Source: Chrysopilus asiliformis (Eukaryota > Arthropoda > Insecta > Diptera > Rhagionidae). Taken from it: a stretch of 64,000 bases of DNA. Made by a program: the position numbers and the translations under genes. Every line of letters begins with the position of its first letter. The stretch's first letter is position 1. The notes beneath the pieces were generated by a model. That model had not been told where the DNA came from and searched no databases. It worked only from the letters and a program-made list of their open reading frames with translations. Below, piece by piece: positions 11,007 to 21,609 of the stretch. Location: NCBI GenBank assembly GCA_964034945.1, contig OZ035961.1:26451684-26515683 (forward strand), read 5' to 3'.

Positions 11007-11917
11007 CCCGTTCGGTACATGTTTTTTTCTATGGGGGTTAAAAATTCTCTCTATACAAATTAATGATGTTTAAGCTATCAGTATTCAATTAAAAAAAAAA
11101 AAAAAATTTGAATTTTCTACAAATACTGTAGTCCAGATTTTTACTCAACTAATCAAAATTGGGTCAAAAATTCACTTAACCCTTGGACTGACACATGAGT
11201 CTGGCCAGGTTTTTTCGATTTTATTTTTTGTGTAAATATTTTTCTAATTGAGCTATCGACTTGAAATTTCAGGTAGCTTCCTAAAATCTATTTAGCTATC
11301 TGTCTATAAAATATCAGGACGAAATATGCTGTACAAGGATAATTATAAGGACGTTTTGGTGTACACATCGTATTCGTACCACATGAGTCTGGCCAGACTC
11401 CCTTACATTTCAGTACATTTGTATGTAAAAATTTCGTTTTTGGCATGTGTTCAAACACATTTTTATACCTTGCAGTTGATTTTTTTATTTACTGTCGCAA
11501 CTAATAGGCACCTTACACGTTCAATATATTGAAGCAAAAATATTGACCGTGTAAGGCAGGTCTAATGCAAACATAATCTACTTTTGAATGTTGTTTATTC
11601 GCTCTTCGACATTTCGGAGAACCAATGTGTTGGATAACGTCGAAAGGAAATTTCGTCTAGCGTCATTTCTTCAGGTGCTTTCTACTTCTGCGTTTTGCAT
11701 GAAACACCACCAAAAATACATGAAATTGCATCATTTTTCATACAAATTGTTAGTGGGTCTGGCCAGACTCATGTGTTACGAATATGACTATCGAAGTATG
11801 TGTCTGACGGAGGGTTAAAGGTGCACTGAATGAGAATAGAGTGTTGAAAATAAATAAATAATATGTCAATTCAAATTTTTAACTGCGTTGCCATATGGCA
11901 TCAAAATACCGAATGGG
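11007..11917. mobile_element. piggyBac-like MITE, outer element of a nested pair
   Basis: Ends CCCGTTCGGTA and, inverted, CCCATTCGGTA are flanked by TTAA at 11003-11006 and 11918-11921. After removing the nested element (11180-11814) and one TTAA, about 272 bp remain. No transposase. The CCC start and TTAA duplication place it with piggyBac-type elements. The matching terminal part is short (10 of 11 bp), so the element is probably old. Confidence 0.7.
11180..11814. mobile_element. piggyBac-like non-autonomous element, nested
   Basis: TTAA (11176-11179) precedes CCCTTGGACTGACACA, and CCCTCCGTCAGACACA (read inward) precedes TTAA (11815-11818). Each end also carries an inverted subterminal ACACATGAGTCTGGCCAG (near 11191 and 11776), and a further 'gagtctggccagactc' lies at 11384. 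It is 635 bp long. The short frames inside (68 and 76 codons) lack any transposase motif. It inserted into the 11007-11917 element. Confidence 0.8.
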
Positions 11918-12206
11918 TTAAGAACATCACGAAAATAGCAAAAGAAAACTAAAAATTAATTTTTTTCTTGTATTTATTTTCGAAAAAAATATTACAAGAT
12001 TTAAGAAACATGTGGTAGCTTATGGCACTAAACGACATTTTTCTTAAATCTAGTAACAATCTCTTACTTATATGGAGACAATGTTACTTGTTTTTAAACC
12101 GGCTATAAAAATCGGTTAGTAAAATCAAGAAATATATATCCAATGAAGGCTTTTTCTAATTTAATTTTTTTTTATAGTGATTAAGGAATTTCGGGTTTTT
12201 TATTAA

Positions 12207-12449
12207 TCCTTTCAGACCTGAATTATTTTTTTTTAAAAATTTGGTTGTGATAAAATTTGTGTTGATAAAGTGGGTAAATAAGAGTAAGAAAATATTGAAA
12301 AAAAAAATCCAAGATCTATTACTGTTTTCGATAGCTTGTAGTGTGTACAAACGTTCGCAACCGGTGTCAAATACGAAATAATCTTATGAAATTGTTATAT
12401 TTGGGAAAAACTTTAATGTGTACAAATGTAACCACCGGGTCTGAAAGAG
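12207..12449. mobile_element. TTAA-flanked MITE, piggyBac-like
   Basis: TTAA at 12203-12206 and 12450-12453 flank ends TCCTTTCAGACCTG and, inverted, CTCTTTCAGACCCG. The 243-bp interior is AT-rich and non-coding, and holds two copies of the phrase gtgtacaaa (12342 and 12418). The TTAA duplication supports the piggyBac superfamily. The first bases are TCC/CTC rather than the usual CCC, which probably reflects mutation. Confidence 0.7.
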
Positions 12450-12994
12450 TTAATTTCATTCTAATATTTTTTCAAAAAAAACCGAAGTATCGGTTCGAGG
12501 ATTTCTCCCGGAAATCTCAAAACCAATTGCACGGTTCATAGTCAAAAGATTAACTAATATTTACTTAATACTAGTTCGATTTTTTCTGCTTTATATGTAC
12601 ATATATCTTGGTATTTAATATGTGAATTATAAAAGAAGAAAAAGATTTAGAAAATTGATTCTAATAACCGAAATTTTATAGATATTGGTTACTAAAATTA
12701 AGAAAATATTTCCTTGATTCTAGTAACCGAAAATGCAACGGGTGTAAAAAAACGTTAATAAATTCTAGAAAAAAATTTCTTTATTTTAGTAATCGAAAAT
12801 TGTGACGATTTTGTAGGAAATGTTACTAAATTCAAGAACATGTTTCTTTATTTTAGTAACGGAAGGAGATGATGTTGATACCGAGAAATACGATTTCGGC
12901 AAAAACTTAAAGTTTTTCGATTTAAGTAACAATTGGTTTGAGTCATAAAATCTGTTACTAAATTACAAAAAAAATGTTACTAACTACTAGTAAC

Positions 12995-13714
12995 CAGTGT
13001 TGTGCCGCGTAGTCTACGTGATGTAGACTACACCATTGTCTACGCGTAGACTATTACTGTAGGCAATGGTCTATTCTCTAGGCGTAGACTATGTAGACAA
13101 TTGATAAAATAAAGGATAGCTGAGTTTCTTACAAACATTTCTAAAAAATTATTTACAAGTGCTTAGAAATTTGGTTTTATATTTGTTCTTTTATATATGC
13201 CCTCTTAGTCAGCTTTCGGCAGTATTTTGCAAAAAAAAATTGCGCTGCAGGTAAAAAGCGGAGCATTTGTGTTGGCCTTGATTAAATCAAAGCCCAGCTC
13301 TTTAAATGCTTTGTTTTTAAGCCTTCCTGCCATATTTCAAAAAAACACGATTTCACTGTGGTCACGCACTCACTGCATAAAACGATAGGAAATGAGGTTA
13401 GATTGATTTCCATACAAGCGAAAAAGACAATAAAGGCACGGCGCTGGTGTCGCTGAGGAGCCCAGTTAGCGAGTTTTCATATAAATTTAACTCTTTAGGG
13501 ACACCAGCGCCTCGCTATTTCTTGTAATTGGCCATTTCCTTTATAGTATAGTATTAGATATATGACTCACTAATGACTTTGTTTTGACAGATATGAGAAA
13601 GTCTACATTGTCTACGCAAAGTCGACATTGTCTACGCCAATGTCTACATTGTCTACGCCAATGTCTACATTGTCTACCCGAAATCTATTGTCTACGTGTA
13701 GAGGAACAACACTG
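12995..13714. mobile_element. Non-autonomous hAT element with perfect 8-bp target duplication
   Basis: Ends CAGTGTTGTGCC and, inverted, CAGTGTTGTTCC (11 of 12 match) are flanked by CTAGTAAC on both sides (12987-12994 and 13715-13722). An 8-bp duplication with CAGTG-type ends is the hAT signature. Subterminal GTCTAC/GTAGAC motifs are dense at both ends (13010-13100 and 13600-13700), as expected of hAT transposase-binding regions. It is 720 bp with no transposase. Confidence 0.9.
13440..13511. repeat. G+C-rich hairpin inside the hAT element
   Basis: A perfect 12-bp inverted repeat, GGCGCTGGTGTC (13440-13451) and its complement (13500-13511), encloses a 48-bp loop. It is far more G+C-rich than its surroundings and may be a small separate insertion in the hAT element. 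No target duplication is evident. Confidence 0.6.
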
Positions 13715-14254
13715 CTAGTAACCGAAAATTTTCAACTATTTTTATAAGCTTAGTTACGTGTTTATTAAATTAAGAAACAACCTCTTTCTCCTTGTTTCTT
13801 AATTCAAGAAACAAACTTTTTTAGTAACATTTTTCTTAAATTAAGAAACAACCTTAGACGCAAGTCGTTAAAAATTTTAACTCAACGTTATATTGTTTTT
13901 AGGCATATTCGCATTTTTTCCCATTTTATCAGTTTTTGCTTCATTTTTTTTTAAAACTTTTTGTTTCAAAAACTTATTATAATTCTGCTAGAATAATACA
14001 TTTAATTCATTTTTGTAAATGTTTGGCAGAATTTCATTAGATTTAAATAATTCAAAATTTCCTATTGAAACGTATTATATTTCAACATTTACATTTTCAT
14101 AACGCGAAATGATATCTGATGATTTAATCCTAAGCCTCTTGCTCATAACAGGAACATAAATAAAGTTTTTTTTAAAAATAACTTCAACTACTTTCACCTA
14201 CTAAACTTTAAAATCTGGGTTGAGTTGAAATATTAAACATTTTGGTAAAACCAC

Positions 14255-14432
14255 GTCTCGATTAGACATAAATTGCGATTACTTTCATGGCCTGCCATTG
14301 AAATGTCTTGTGGGGACATCATTTGTCCGATTTTTTTGATACCTTGGGCAAAAATGCTCAAAAAAAATATACCTGCAAGTGTCATTCTCATGGCAGGCCA
14401 TGAAAAAATCGCAATTTATGTCTAATAGAGAC
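14255..14432. mobile_element. Inverted-repeat element with ~50-bp arms
   Basis: Arms 14255-14305 and 14383-14432 are near-perfect inverted copies. Both read GTCTC(G/T)ATTAGACATAA inward, then TTGCGATT and TTTCATGGCCTGCCAT. The 77-bp loop is A+T-rich. Total length is 178 bp and nothing is encoded. The target duplication is unclear, so the superfamily is unassigned. The 61-codon frame at 14379-14564 starts in its right arm and is not credible. Confidence 0.75.
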
Positions 14433-16558
14433 TTAAGATTAAAACATGTAGTTCAGGACGAAAAAAAATTATCTGACATAATGCTGAGAGTTATAACATT
14501 TTGGAAATCACACCTGACTTTATCCACTTTGATTGAATCAACTATTCTTTTTTTGAATTCGTAATCTCATATATCATACTTTTGTCAAAGACAAGTCACA
14601 TAATAAATTTGCAGATTGAAATAAACGTGAAGCAAAAATATGTTTACTGTCACCGAAAAAAGATTCAGTTTTTTGTGACTTGCAAAAGGAATAAAAAATC
14701 GCAATAAATAAATCAAAAGCGAAATAAATTAAAATTTCACGTTAAAAAACCAAATACGAAATGGCCGAATTTTATTCCAATAAAAAAATGTAAAACATAA
14801 GTCAATAAAATGTAGTTAAAATCTTTTTTCCAATTCAATCAATAACAACTTCCAATGAAATGAGTAATGGCCGCTTTGCCCGTACAAACGCATCAAATAT
14901 CGCATGTCCCAATGATAAAACACACGAACAAATGTATCTACATATCAATATAAACTCATATCTACCTACATATGCCCATATGGAATGGAGATCAGCATGG
15001 AATTCTTCATCCATTTTTATCTCTTCATCACTACATCCTTTTCGCCAAGCGAACATATATTTATCGGTATGGATAGAGTCCGTTTCGAAAAAAAAACTTC
15101 CATCTCATTTCTACACACACGAATCTTCGTTTTCCTCTTTTCCTTTAACAACACAAACTTAATAAAAACATTAAAAAAATATTTCCCCTCAAAAGTATGG
15201 CATACATTCGTCATTATCGTTTCGTTATCATTCGTTTTCGTTCGTTTAATTTATTTGTTGAGTCCTTTTCCCGATAGGCACACACTTACACACACTAGCA
15301 TGTCCTTGGCCATTCAAAAACACATGAAATCAGTGAAATGCTTTCCATGCGACCAAGTGTAAGTGCATAAGAACCACAATGTTTTCTTTCTATCCCTGTT
15401 CATCCCTGAATTGGTTGCACTTCTCTAATATTGTTTACAATTGCTATTTTCATGGTGTGCCGAGCGAGTCCTTGCAAAATTATGGCCGCACATGCAACTC
15501 GTGTGCAATGCATGATATTTTAATGGCAGCACCACATTTTAACAACTGGTCAGTCCCATTGCATAAATTCATGCAAATAACTGTTTTTAATTGCAGCAAT
15601 CAAGGAAGTAATTTGGAGTTGTTTTGTCCCGAGAAATTTGGAAATTTGCAATAAAATAAATTATGTCCTTTTCAAGGAGAGTTTTTGTTGAAAATTTGTG
15701 GATATTTCGTTATTTGCACTAGGAAATAAACGTGCGCAGTTTGCTTTAAGATTTACGTTTTAGATCCTAATTTCGGGCCCTAAAACATTTAGAATAACAT
15801 TAAAGTCTTACAAATTTCTCAAAGAAAGTAGGTGGCTTTAGGAATGGGATTTTCCATAAATGACTTTACTGTGGGCTTAAGTTGCTTGATTTAATAATTA
15901 AATTATTGTGTTCTATTTTCCGACGGCTTTTAAGGTATTATCCCACATAAGTTCAAATGGTCTGAAAAGTGAACTTAAAATAGTAAATGGTCAAATAGTG
16001 AAGATAAATATAACTTCAGAACAAAGTTTAAATTAAAATTGATGCAAGTTCTCGAATTTAAGACCAAATAAGCGAAAAATTTCCGTTTATCGATCAAAAT
16101 TCGTGCTCTTATGTTTTACGATCAAACTTTGATTTTAATTTCTGGGGCAAACAAACGCGTACAAAAAATTAAATGTCTTTCGCAACGATAAATTAATGCA
16201 TTTTTTTTTTAAATTTACGAACACTGCAGTGCATATTTGTCTTTTTGAAGACAACACAATTTACGCCGCAGAAATTTTTTGAAGAATAATTAGCTCATAA
16301 TCGAAAAATGTATGATAAGATGCGCCGCAGGTAAATTATTGTAAAAGAAAAACAACTCAAGGCAGAAATTCTTCAAAAAACTGCGCCGAAAGTGAAAATT
16401 TCAGGGTTTCAAAGCCAAATCGATAGATGCGGGACAATAATTTAGTTTCCGGGACGTCGGGCCAAAATGACTAAATCCAGAACGTGGGACAAATTCCGTT
16501 AGCGCCGGATACCTAAGGTTTTGAAAGATAAATCAAAAATAGGACAACTCGTATAGTA
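14433..16558. other. Low-copy non-coding DNA; possible regulatory DNA around 14.8-15.7 kb
   Basis: 14433-14830 is AT-rich. 14830-15700 has balanced composition, is free of the repeat families seen elsewhere, and has many short words such as ATGCAA and CACACAC. The 100- and 125-codon overlapping frames (14860-15362) show no domain, and the 91-codon frame at 15379-15654 ends at an ordinary stop without splice support. 15700-16250 is AT-rich. 16262-16402 holds three copies of a dispersed motif, listed separately. 16403-16558 has GGGAC-rich phrases but nothing identifiable. Confidence 0.45.
16262..16401 (+). repeat. Three spaced copies of the TGCGCCGCAGGYRAAAA motif
   Basis: Copies at 16262-16279 (tacgccgcagaaattttt), 16321-16337 (tgcgccgcaggtaaatt) and 16382-16401 (tgcgccgaaagtgaaaattt) are about 60 bp apart in one orientation. 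The same short G+C-rich word recurs elsewhere in the window in otherwise AT-rich sequence (7025, 13240, 25260-25340, 26573, 49226, 49284, 49551 and 55311). Function unknown. Confidence 0.6.
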
Positions 16559-17515
16559 CACTGTAGAAAATGGATTTGTATTTAAACCGAAAAATGGGGT
16601 AAAAACGGGGTAAATTTACAAAAAAGTCGTAAAATTTCGAAAAAAAAATCAGAATTTAGCTCGCACACCATTTAAGTTGTAAACTCACCCAAAAAAACAT
16701 TAATCTTACACTAATTTTTAACTTAGCGTAAAATTTCGACCAATATTCATATTTTTACTCTCATTTTGGTGTAAAAACACGCTCACAGGGTATTTTTGCA
16801 TCATTGAACGGACAATTTCATTATTTCACAGTGCATTTGACGGCATTAGCGTGTTTGGTGAGTCATTTGATCGCCATTCCAGTTCAATGGTTAAACACTA
16901 AATAGTTTATTCGCTCTGGCTTGATGGAGCTATGTTGCCTTAACCTTATAATTCGCACAAGGTTTGTGGCATCGGAGTATAAATACTCGAATCGAGTTTT
17001 ACTCCACCAAAATCCTGTAAGCCTGCGTGGAAACTGGTAAAGCAGGCTCCTGATGGGTTTTCAGGGCAGACATGCCCGACCTATTGGGGGAAAATTTGGA
17101 TGTGAAAACATCCGCAAAAATAATATAATAATTTTGTTGTATAAGCCGAGAAATTCTAATACCATTTTCGGTGTAATTAAAAAAAAAAAATTTTGTAAAA
17201 TTACACCTTAAACGCGGTTTTTTTACCAAATAGGAGGAAAATTACAACAAAAATGTGGTAATTTTAAACACCCATGGTAGTTATTACACTATTTTCGGTT
17301 TAATTTTAAACAAAAAATGTCGTAAAATTACACCAGTACTTTTACTTCTTATTTAATTTAAAGTTCCCCCGTAAAAGTGGCTTTTGTACGCCACAAAATA
17401 AGTAAAAATGCATAGCTTTTAAGTCATTACGACTCGGTTTAATTTTACTACTATTATAGTAGGAAAATGGTTTCCTACTATTATAGTGGTAAAATTACAA
17501 TAAAATTTTCTAGTG
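16559..17515 (+). mobile_element. 957-bp TA-flanked TIR element, copy 1
   Basis: Starts CACTGTAGAAAAT, ends with the inverted form of CACTAGAAAAT, and is flanked by TA on both sides (16557-16558 and 17516-17517). Near the right end is a hairpin around ACTATTATAGTAGGAAA (17450-17490). The interior repeats TGTAATTTTAC-type words. A second copy in inverse orientation at 61369-62152 matches almost throughout but lacks about 170 bp present here (near 16800-16970). Short frames shared by the copies (FADVFTSKF) follow nucleotide similarity and show no transposase motif. Tc1/mariner-type MITE is the likeliest class. Confidence 0.7.
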
Positions 17516-19806
17516 TAGTGAGAACCGGATCAAAATCCTTTTCACAACTCACACGATAGCAGACAAGGCGGCGTGACAAGGAGAGGGCGGAATGTAGTTG
17601 CAAAAATGAATCTGATAAAAACCATCAAGGTTTTGTCAATTAGTATCAGGTTATCCAACTTTTTTCCACTTTTTTCCTAAAAACATTAAAAAAAACCTTT
17701 GAAATAGTTTCGAGATTTTTGCGTTTTTTAAATTATTCTTAAAAAATCGGATTTTTTTAAATTTGCCTAAAAATATCTTAGTTGAATTTTTTTTAATTGT
17801 TCGTTGGTGTATACACAAAAAACATACCCACAATCTGAATTTTTATTCACTTCTCCTTCGGAAAACAAAAAAAAAACTCAAACAAATAAGAAGCAGCAAA
17901 GGAATGATTAAAAAGGTGCATATCAGGTTGGAAAATGCAAATATCCAAAGATTAGGGTGGGTTTTTTTGTTGTTCCATCTGAAATTCGTTGGACCGAGAT
18001 TCAGTCACTGTTTTTTTTATGAGCGGTTTTTCTGGACACAAACTATCTTAGGCTAGTGCTGTTGCTGTTGCATGTTGGCTAAAGTCATCCGATTGCACTG
18101 TAAGATAGAAAATCAAGACAAGGTTGACAGGCAGTGCGCTTAAATGTAAATTAAGTCGTGGAGATTGGCTGTATTTATTTTCTACACACATTCGAAACAC
18201 TTTTAGATTGCTTATGCTTGTATATATCGCAAGTACGATACCCTCGGACTGCAAAACTCCTCCAACAGATAAAACGGCACAAAATGGGAATGGAAAAAAA
18301 AACATAAAATCCATGTTGAAACGCAAAGAAAATCTGACCGCGCTACTAAAATGCAAATTTTGCGCTGTTTTCTTAGCGAACCCTTAAAAGGTTGCTCTCG
18401 ATCGGGCAGCTTAGGTTCTATGTTAATGCGTGTTGTGGCTGTCAGATGGACAGTTTAGCATGACCGGTCTGTATCTAAGTATAAATATTGGTGTAAGAGG
18501 GTTCGGGGTTCTGCAAAGTTATGCTGTGGCCGCGAGCTAGTGTCGCGACTAGTTGAGCGCCAATTTAATTGAGCGAATCAATTGTCGATCAGTTAGCATA
18601 ACATTGGACTAATCGCGTAAACTTATTTTTTACTTTGATATTTATGCATAGGTTTGCATTTACGTTTGCAGCACTGCAACCTCCCTTACATTTTTAATAG
18701 CCAATGGCAGCGGTTTTCATTCATTCAACTCATAGTAAGACCTAAACCCGATCGAGTTACAATGCAGACACGATGTAATCCTAAGTCCCAGATCTCGTCG
18801 CCAGGAAATCCACGTTCGTGTTGTAACCACAAGACAACATAATTTAAATACAAGTCGCAGCAAACGCATGGCTCCATCAGTTGCTTATATCGGATGTGAT
18901 TTTTACATGGTAAAGTATCTCCCATTTTATCCGATTTGTCGTCGATCGAATTCGCGACGATCAACGCAAAACGAATGACTCTCGTGGTTACTGTGGCTAT
19001 GTTTCAGGAAATCCATAAGAAATCACGTGCCTCTAAAATTACTTTGGTGAGTAGTTTTTCATTTGATCACCCTTGCTACACACGCACCGCATACGCGACT
19101 TTGCAATTGTGCTTCGCTGCCGGTGAAAGGACGACAGATCGCGTTTATGCTGTGATTGCAGGTGAAAAGGGAAGATCAGAAATTTACATTGGATGTGCAT
19201 GTTGCAAATACGTGAAGCAAGCATCGCCAGACAAAAGTTATGCAGGAAATTTAGTTCTTGAAGGCAGGATAAAACGCTAATTTGGAATGATATGCAAATA
19301 ATGAACAAGGATAATTCGCGTAAGAACCACTTCATTAGTTTTAAATCCTCTCCACCTCTTGTACTGCTTTTACAATCTTTATTTCGATGATTTATTTATT
19401 GGGAAGGCCAGCAGAACATAAACGGTAGCATAGAGAATGAATTCAACCTTAATTGAGCATTTGCCAAGGTAGAATAGTTACAGACGCAGATGTAGACAGA
19501 GACGATTTAATTTGTTTCTCATTTCTAAGTTCTTGCTTCGATGCTTTCATTTTTTAAGTTCTTGCTTTCACGAAATCTGTGCTAACTGCCAAAGATATCC
19601 TTGAATACCTTGTGAGGCCTACTCCACGCCGCGCTTATATTTGCGTTTTCAAACCACCCCCCCCCCCTCCCTCCCACTTACCGCACCATTTATTGTTTTT
19701 TTTTTGTAAAAAAAAAAATAGTGATTTAAATGACACTCATTCGACGGCATTTTTGAAAAAGCAGGGTTACCTTTCTTGAGAATGAAGTTTGCAGTCGAAT
19801 TCGTTA
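17516..19806. other. Low-copy non-coding DNA
   Basis: 17516-18060 is AT-rich. 18060-19560 is balanced, apparently low-copy sequence, with a TATAAATA box-like word at 18479-18486 and a TCAGTTAG initiator-like word near 18589. Their spacing (about 110 bp) does not fit a core promoter. The 114-codon frame at 18936-19280 and the 98-codon antisense frame at 19039-19335 overlap and have no recognised domain. I leave both uncalled. 19655-19720 holds poly-C, poly-T and poly-A runs. Confidence 0.45.
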
Positions 19807-20031
19807 AGCCTCAACCATAATTACGCGTTCGTGCGTGCGGCACCCACGCGGTGAAGGTAAAAACTACGCATTTATATGAGTAAATGTATAATTGCGTTTT
19901 GCTCAGACGCGTTGCCGCGTCCTTCCCGCGTAGAGTAGGCTCATTCTCTACTTTTAGACGCGGTGACAACTACTAGATGCTAGAACAAAATCATGCCGCA
20001 CGCACGGACGTATGTTTCTGGTTCTACCTTT
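19807..20031. mobile_element. G+C-rich inverted-repeat element
   Basis: Inverted ends share CGTGCGTGCGGCA (left near 19828, right near 19994 in complement) and a looser outer match (caaccataattacg versus gaaccagaaacata). The left flank is TTAA or TAA at 19805 and the right flank TTTAA at 20031, compatible with a TAA or TTAA duplication. The interior is rich in ACGCG words. It is non-coding. The superfamily is uncertain between PIF/Harbinger and piggyBac. Confidence 0.55.
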
Positions 20032-20050
20032 AAGAGTTTTTTAGCGTTTA

Positions 20051-20160
20051 AAGCCCGGTTTGCACTGAAATTATTCCGCGAATTTCATTCATCTATGAAT
20101 CATCGGCTGTGAAATGTGAATTAAGTGTCGCAGAATAAAATTCATGGAGCAGCTGCTTAC
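20051..20160. mobile_element. Partial copy of the TTTACAC Harbinger-like MITE family
   Basis: The words CCGGTTTGCACTGAAATTATTCCGCGAATTTCATTC and GTGTCGCAGAATAAAATTCA, read as separate blocks, match the MITEs at 34679-34967 and 63144-63310. Only one end is visible and there is no target duplication, so this is a truncated copy. Confidence 0.45.
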
Positions 20161-21085
20161 AAATCCAATTCATAAAAAAAATTAGCGCTTCTTTTTGTTG
20201 TCACGAATTTGAATTTTGTAAAGATTTGCGAAGTCAAAAAATGCAGGCATCGTCATAAATCGCGAATATCAATATCTCCTTTATTAAAGAAAAAGCTGTA
20301 AAATTTTTAGATGATGAATTTGATTTGTAAAATGATGAATTTGATTTGTAAAATGTTTACACAAACTGGAAAAAAATTGTTTATTTTATATGAAAAAAGA
20401 AAACAGAAAATGGTTCGATTTTCAACAAACTAGACTTTCAATATAAATAAAATTTACTTCCAAAAAACAATAAAAAAGGAAAGAAATTTCCGCACTACAT
20501 GTATTTGTATTTCGTGTTTGATTAAACTTTTTAATACAAATAAAAAAAAACCCAAAACTGTAGAAAATACTTTGAAAATTGAAATGTTAAATTCCTTTTG
20601 CAAGAGCTAAGATCCGATATCCTGCCTACGCCTATGTGTTGAATAATATTTAATTAGCCATTTGTTTAATCACGACTGGTGCTAATTAGCGTTCGATTAA
20701 GATGTTTCCCTTCAGTTAAATCAAGTTAAGAAAATAATTCACCAGCACTGTGGCAAATCCAATGTTATTTCTGTGTTCTTCTTTCCCACTTTTAGTGGTA
20801 ATTCTTATCTTCTGCTGCCATGTCTCTTCTTCATTCGATTCTACGTTGTATTTTCAATAAGAAAAATATTTAAAAAAAAATTAAATGACGATGAGTACAT
20901 TTTCAAACAGAAAAACTCTGCAAGGTAAAAGGAATACATGTAAAAATTGCTGTCTTCCATATACTGACATGTTATACCAAGAGCCATTTAAAGCATTTCA
21001 GGCAATGGTAATTTTAGAGATAAATTTTAAAACTGGAGTACTTTTGATATTTCGAAGAGTGGAGATTTTGATCACTAGTGGTGGC
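20161..21085. other. AT-rich non-coding DNA
   Basis: Contains a 24-bp tandem duplication (gatgaatttgatttgtaaaa, twice, at 20311-20360). Otherwise A+T-rich and featureless. No gene or assignable repeat. Confidence 0.6.
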
Positions 21086-21609
21086 CAGGGATCCCGTTTA
21101 CACTACTATCGTAGTTTTACACTACTATTTCGACACAATTTGACCTAACACTACTTACACTACTGAAAAACTCAAAACACTACCTTTTTCGCCCTATAAA
21201 AAACGTGCTACAAAGAAAGTTAATTTCTAGATTTGAAAAGTTCATTTATCTCAGGAAAATTAAAAAATATGTAATTTATAATCATTCACTATTTATGTAA
21301 AATATTTAAGTACTTCAGGCATTCCCTATGAAAGAGTGACTGACTAAACGCACTCAATCCTTGAACAAAAGGGACATACAATACTTAATTCCTTCCTTTA
21401 ATTTTAATTTAAAAAAATTGATTTTTGTACTAATATAAAGATGTACTGATATGGTATGCAATAAAACATTAGACGGTAACATTCAAAATGTGTTGTCTCA
21501 ATAAAACTCTAAATGACTGTTAAAAAAGTTGACACTACTGAAATCCCTCTGACACTACTATTTTTCGATCAGTAACACTCCGCTTTTCACTTTTGGGGTG
21601 GGAACCCTG
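21086..21609. mobile_element. Non-autonomous hAT-like element, 524 bp
   Basis: Ends CAGGGATCCC and, inverted, CAGGGTTCCC match 9 of 10. The flanks are GTGGTGGC (21078-21085) and CTGGTGGC (21610-21617), an 8-bp target duplication with one mismatch. ACACTACT is repeated in subterminal positions on both sides (21098-21170 and 21530-21560), typical of hAT elements. No transposase frame. Confidence 0.8.

Larger units (their letters stand above)
11922..13870. repeat. Degenerate repeat field of AGTAAC / TTAAGAAA units
   Basis: A poorly preserved array in which phrases such as 'ttctagtaaccgaaaatt' and 'ggttactaaattaagaaa' recur roughly every 50-80 bp in both orientations: 12045, 12110, 12665, 12690, 12718, 12790, 12850, 12925, 12985, 13720, 13800 and 13840. 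It hosts a TTAA element (12207-12449) and a hAT element (12995-13714). The unit border and period are not fixed by eye, and it may be a decayed satellite or clustered fold-back element. Confidence 0.45.

Noticed and set aside
18470..18600. TATAAATA at 18479 with TCAGTTAG downstream as a core promoter
   Set aside because: Spacing of about 110 bp is wrong for TATA plus initiator (about 30 bp), and no convincing gene follows.
18936..19280. 114-codon plus-strand frame with several cysteines
   Set aside because: Not recognised, no clear splice or promoter context, and a 98-codon frame overlaps antisense. Composition alone is not enough.
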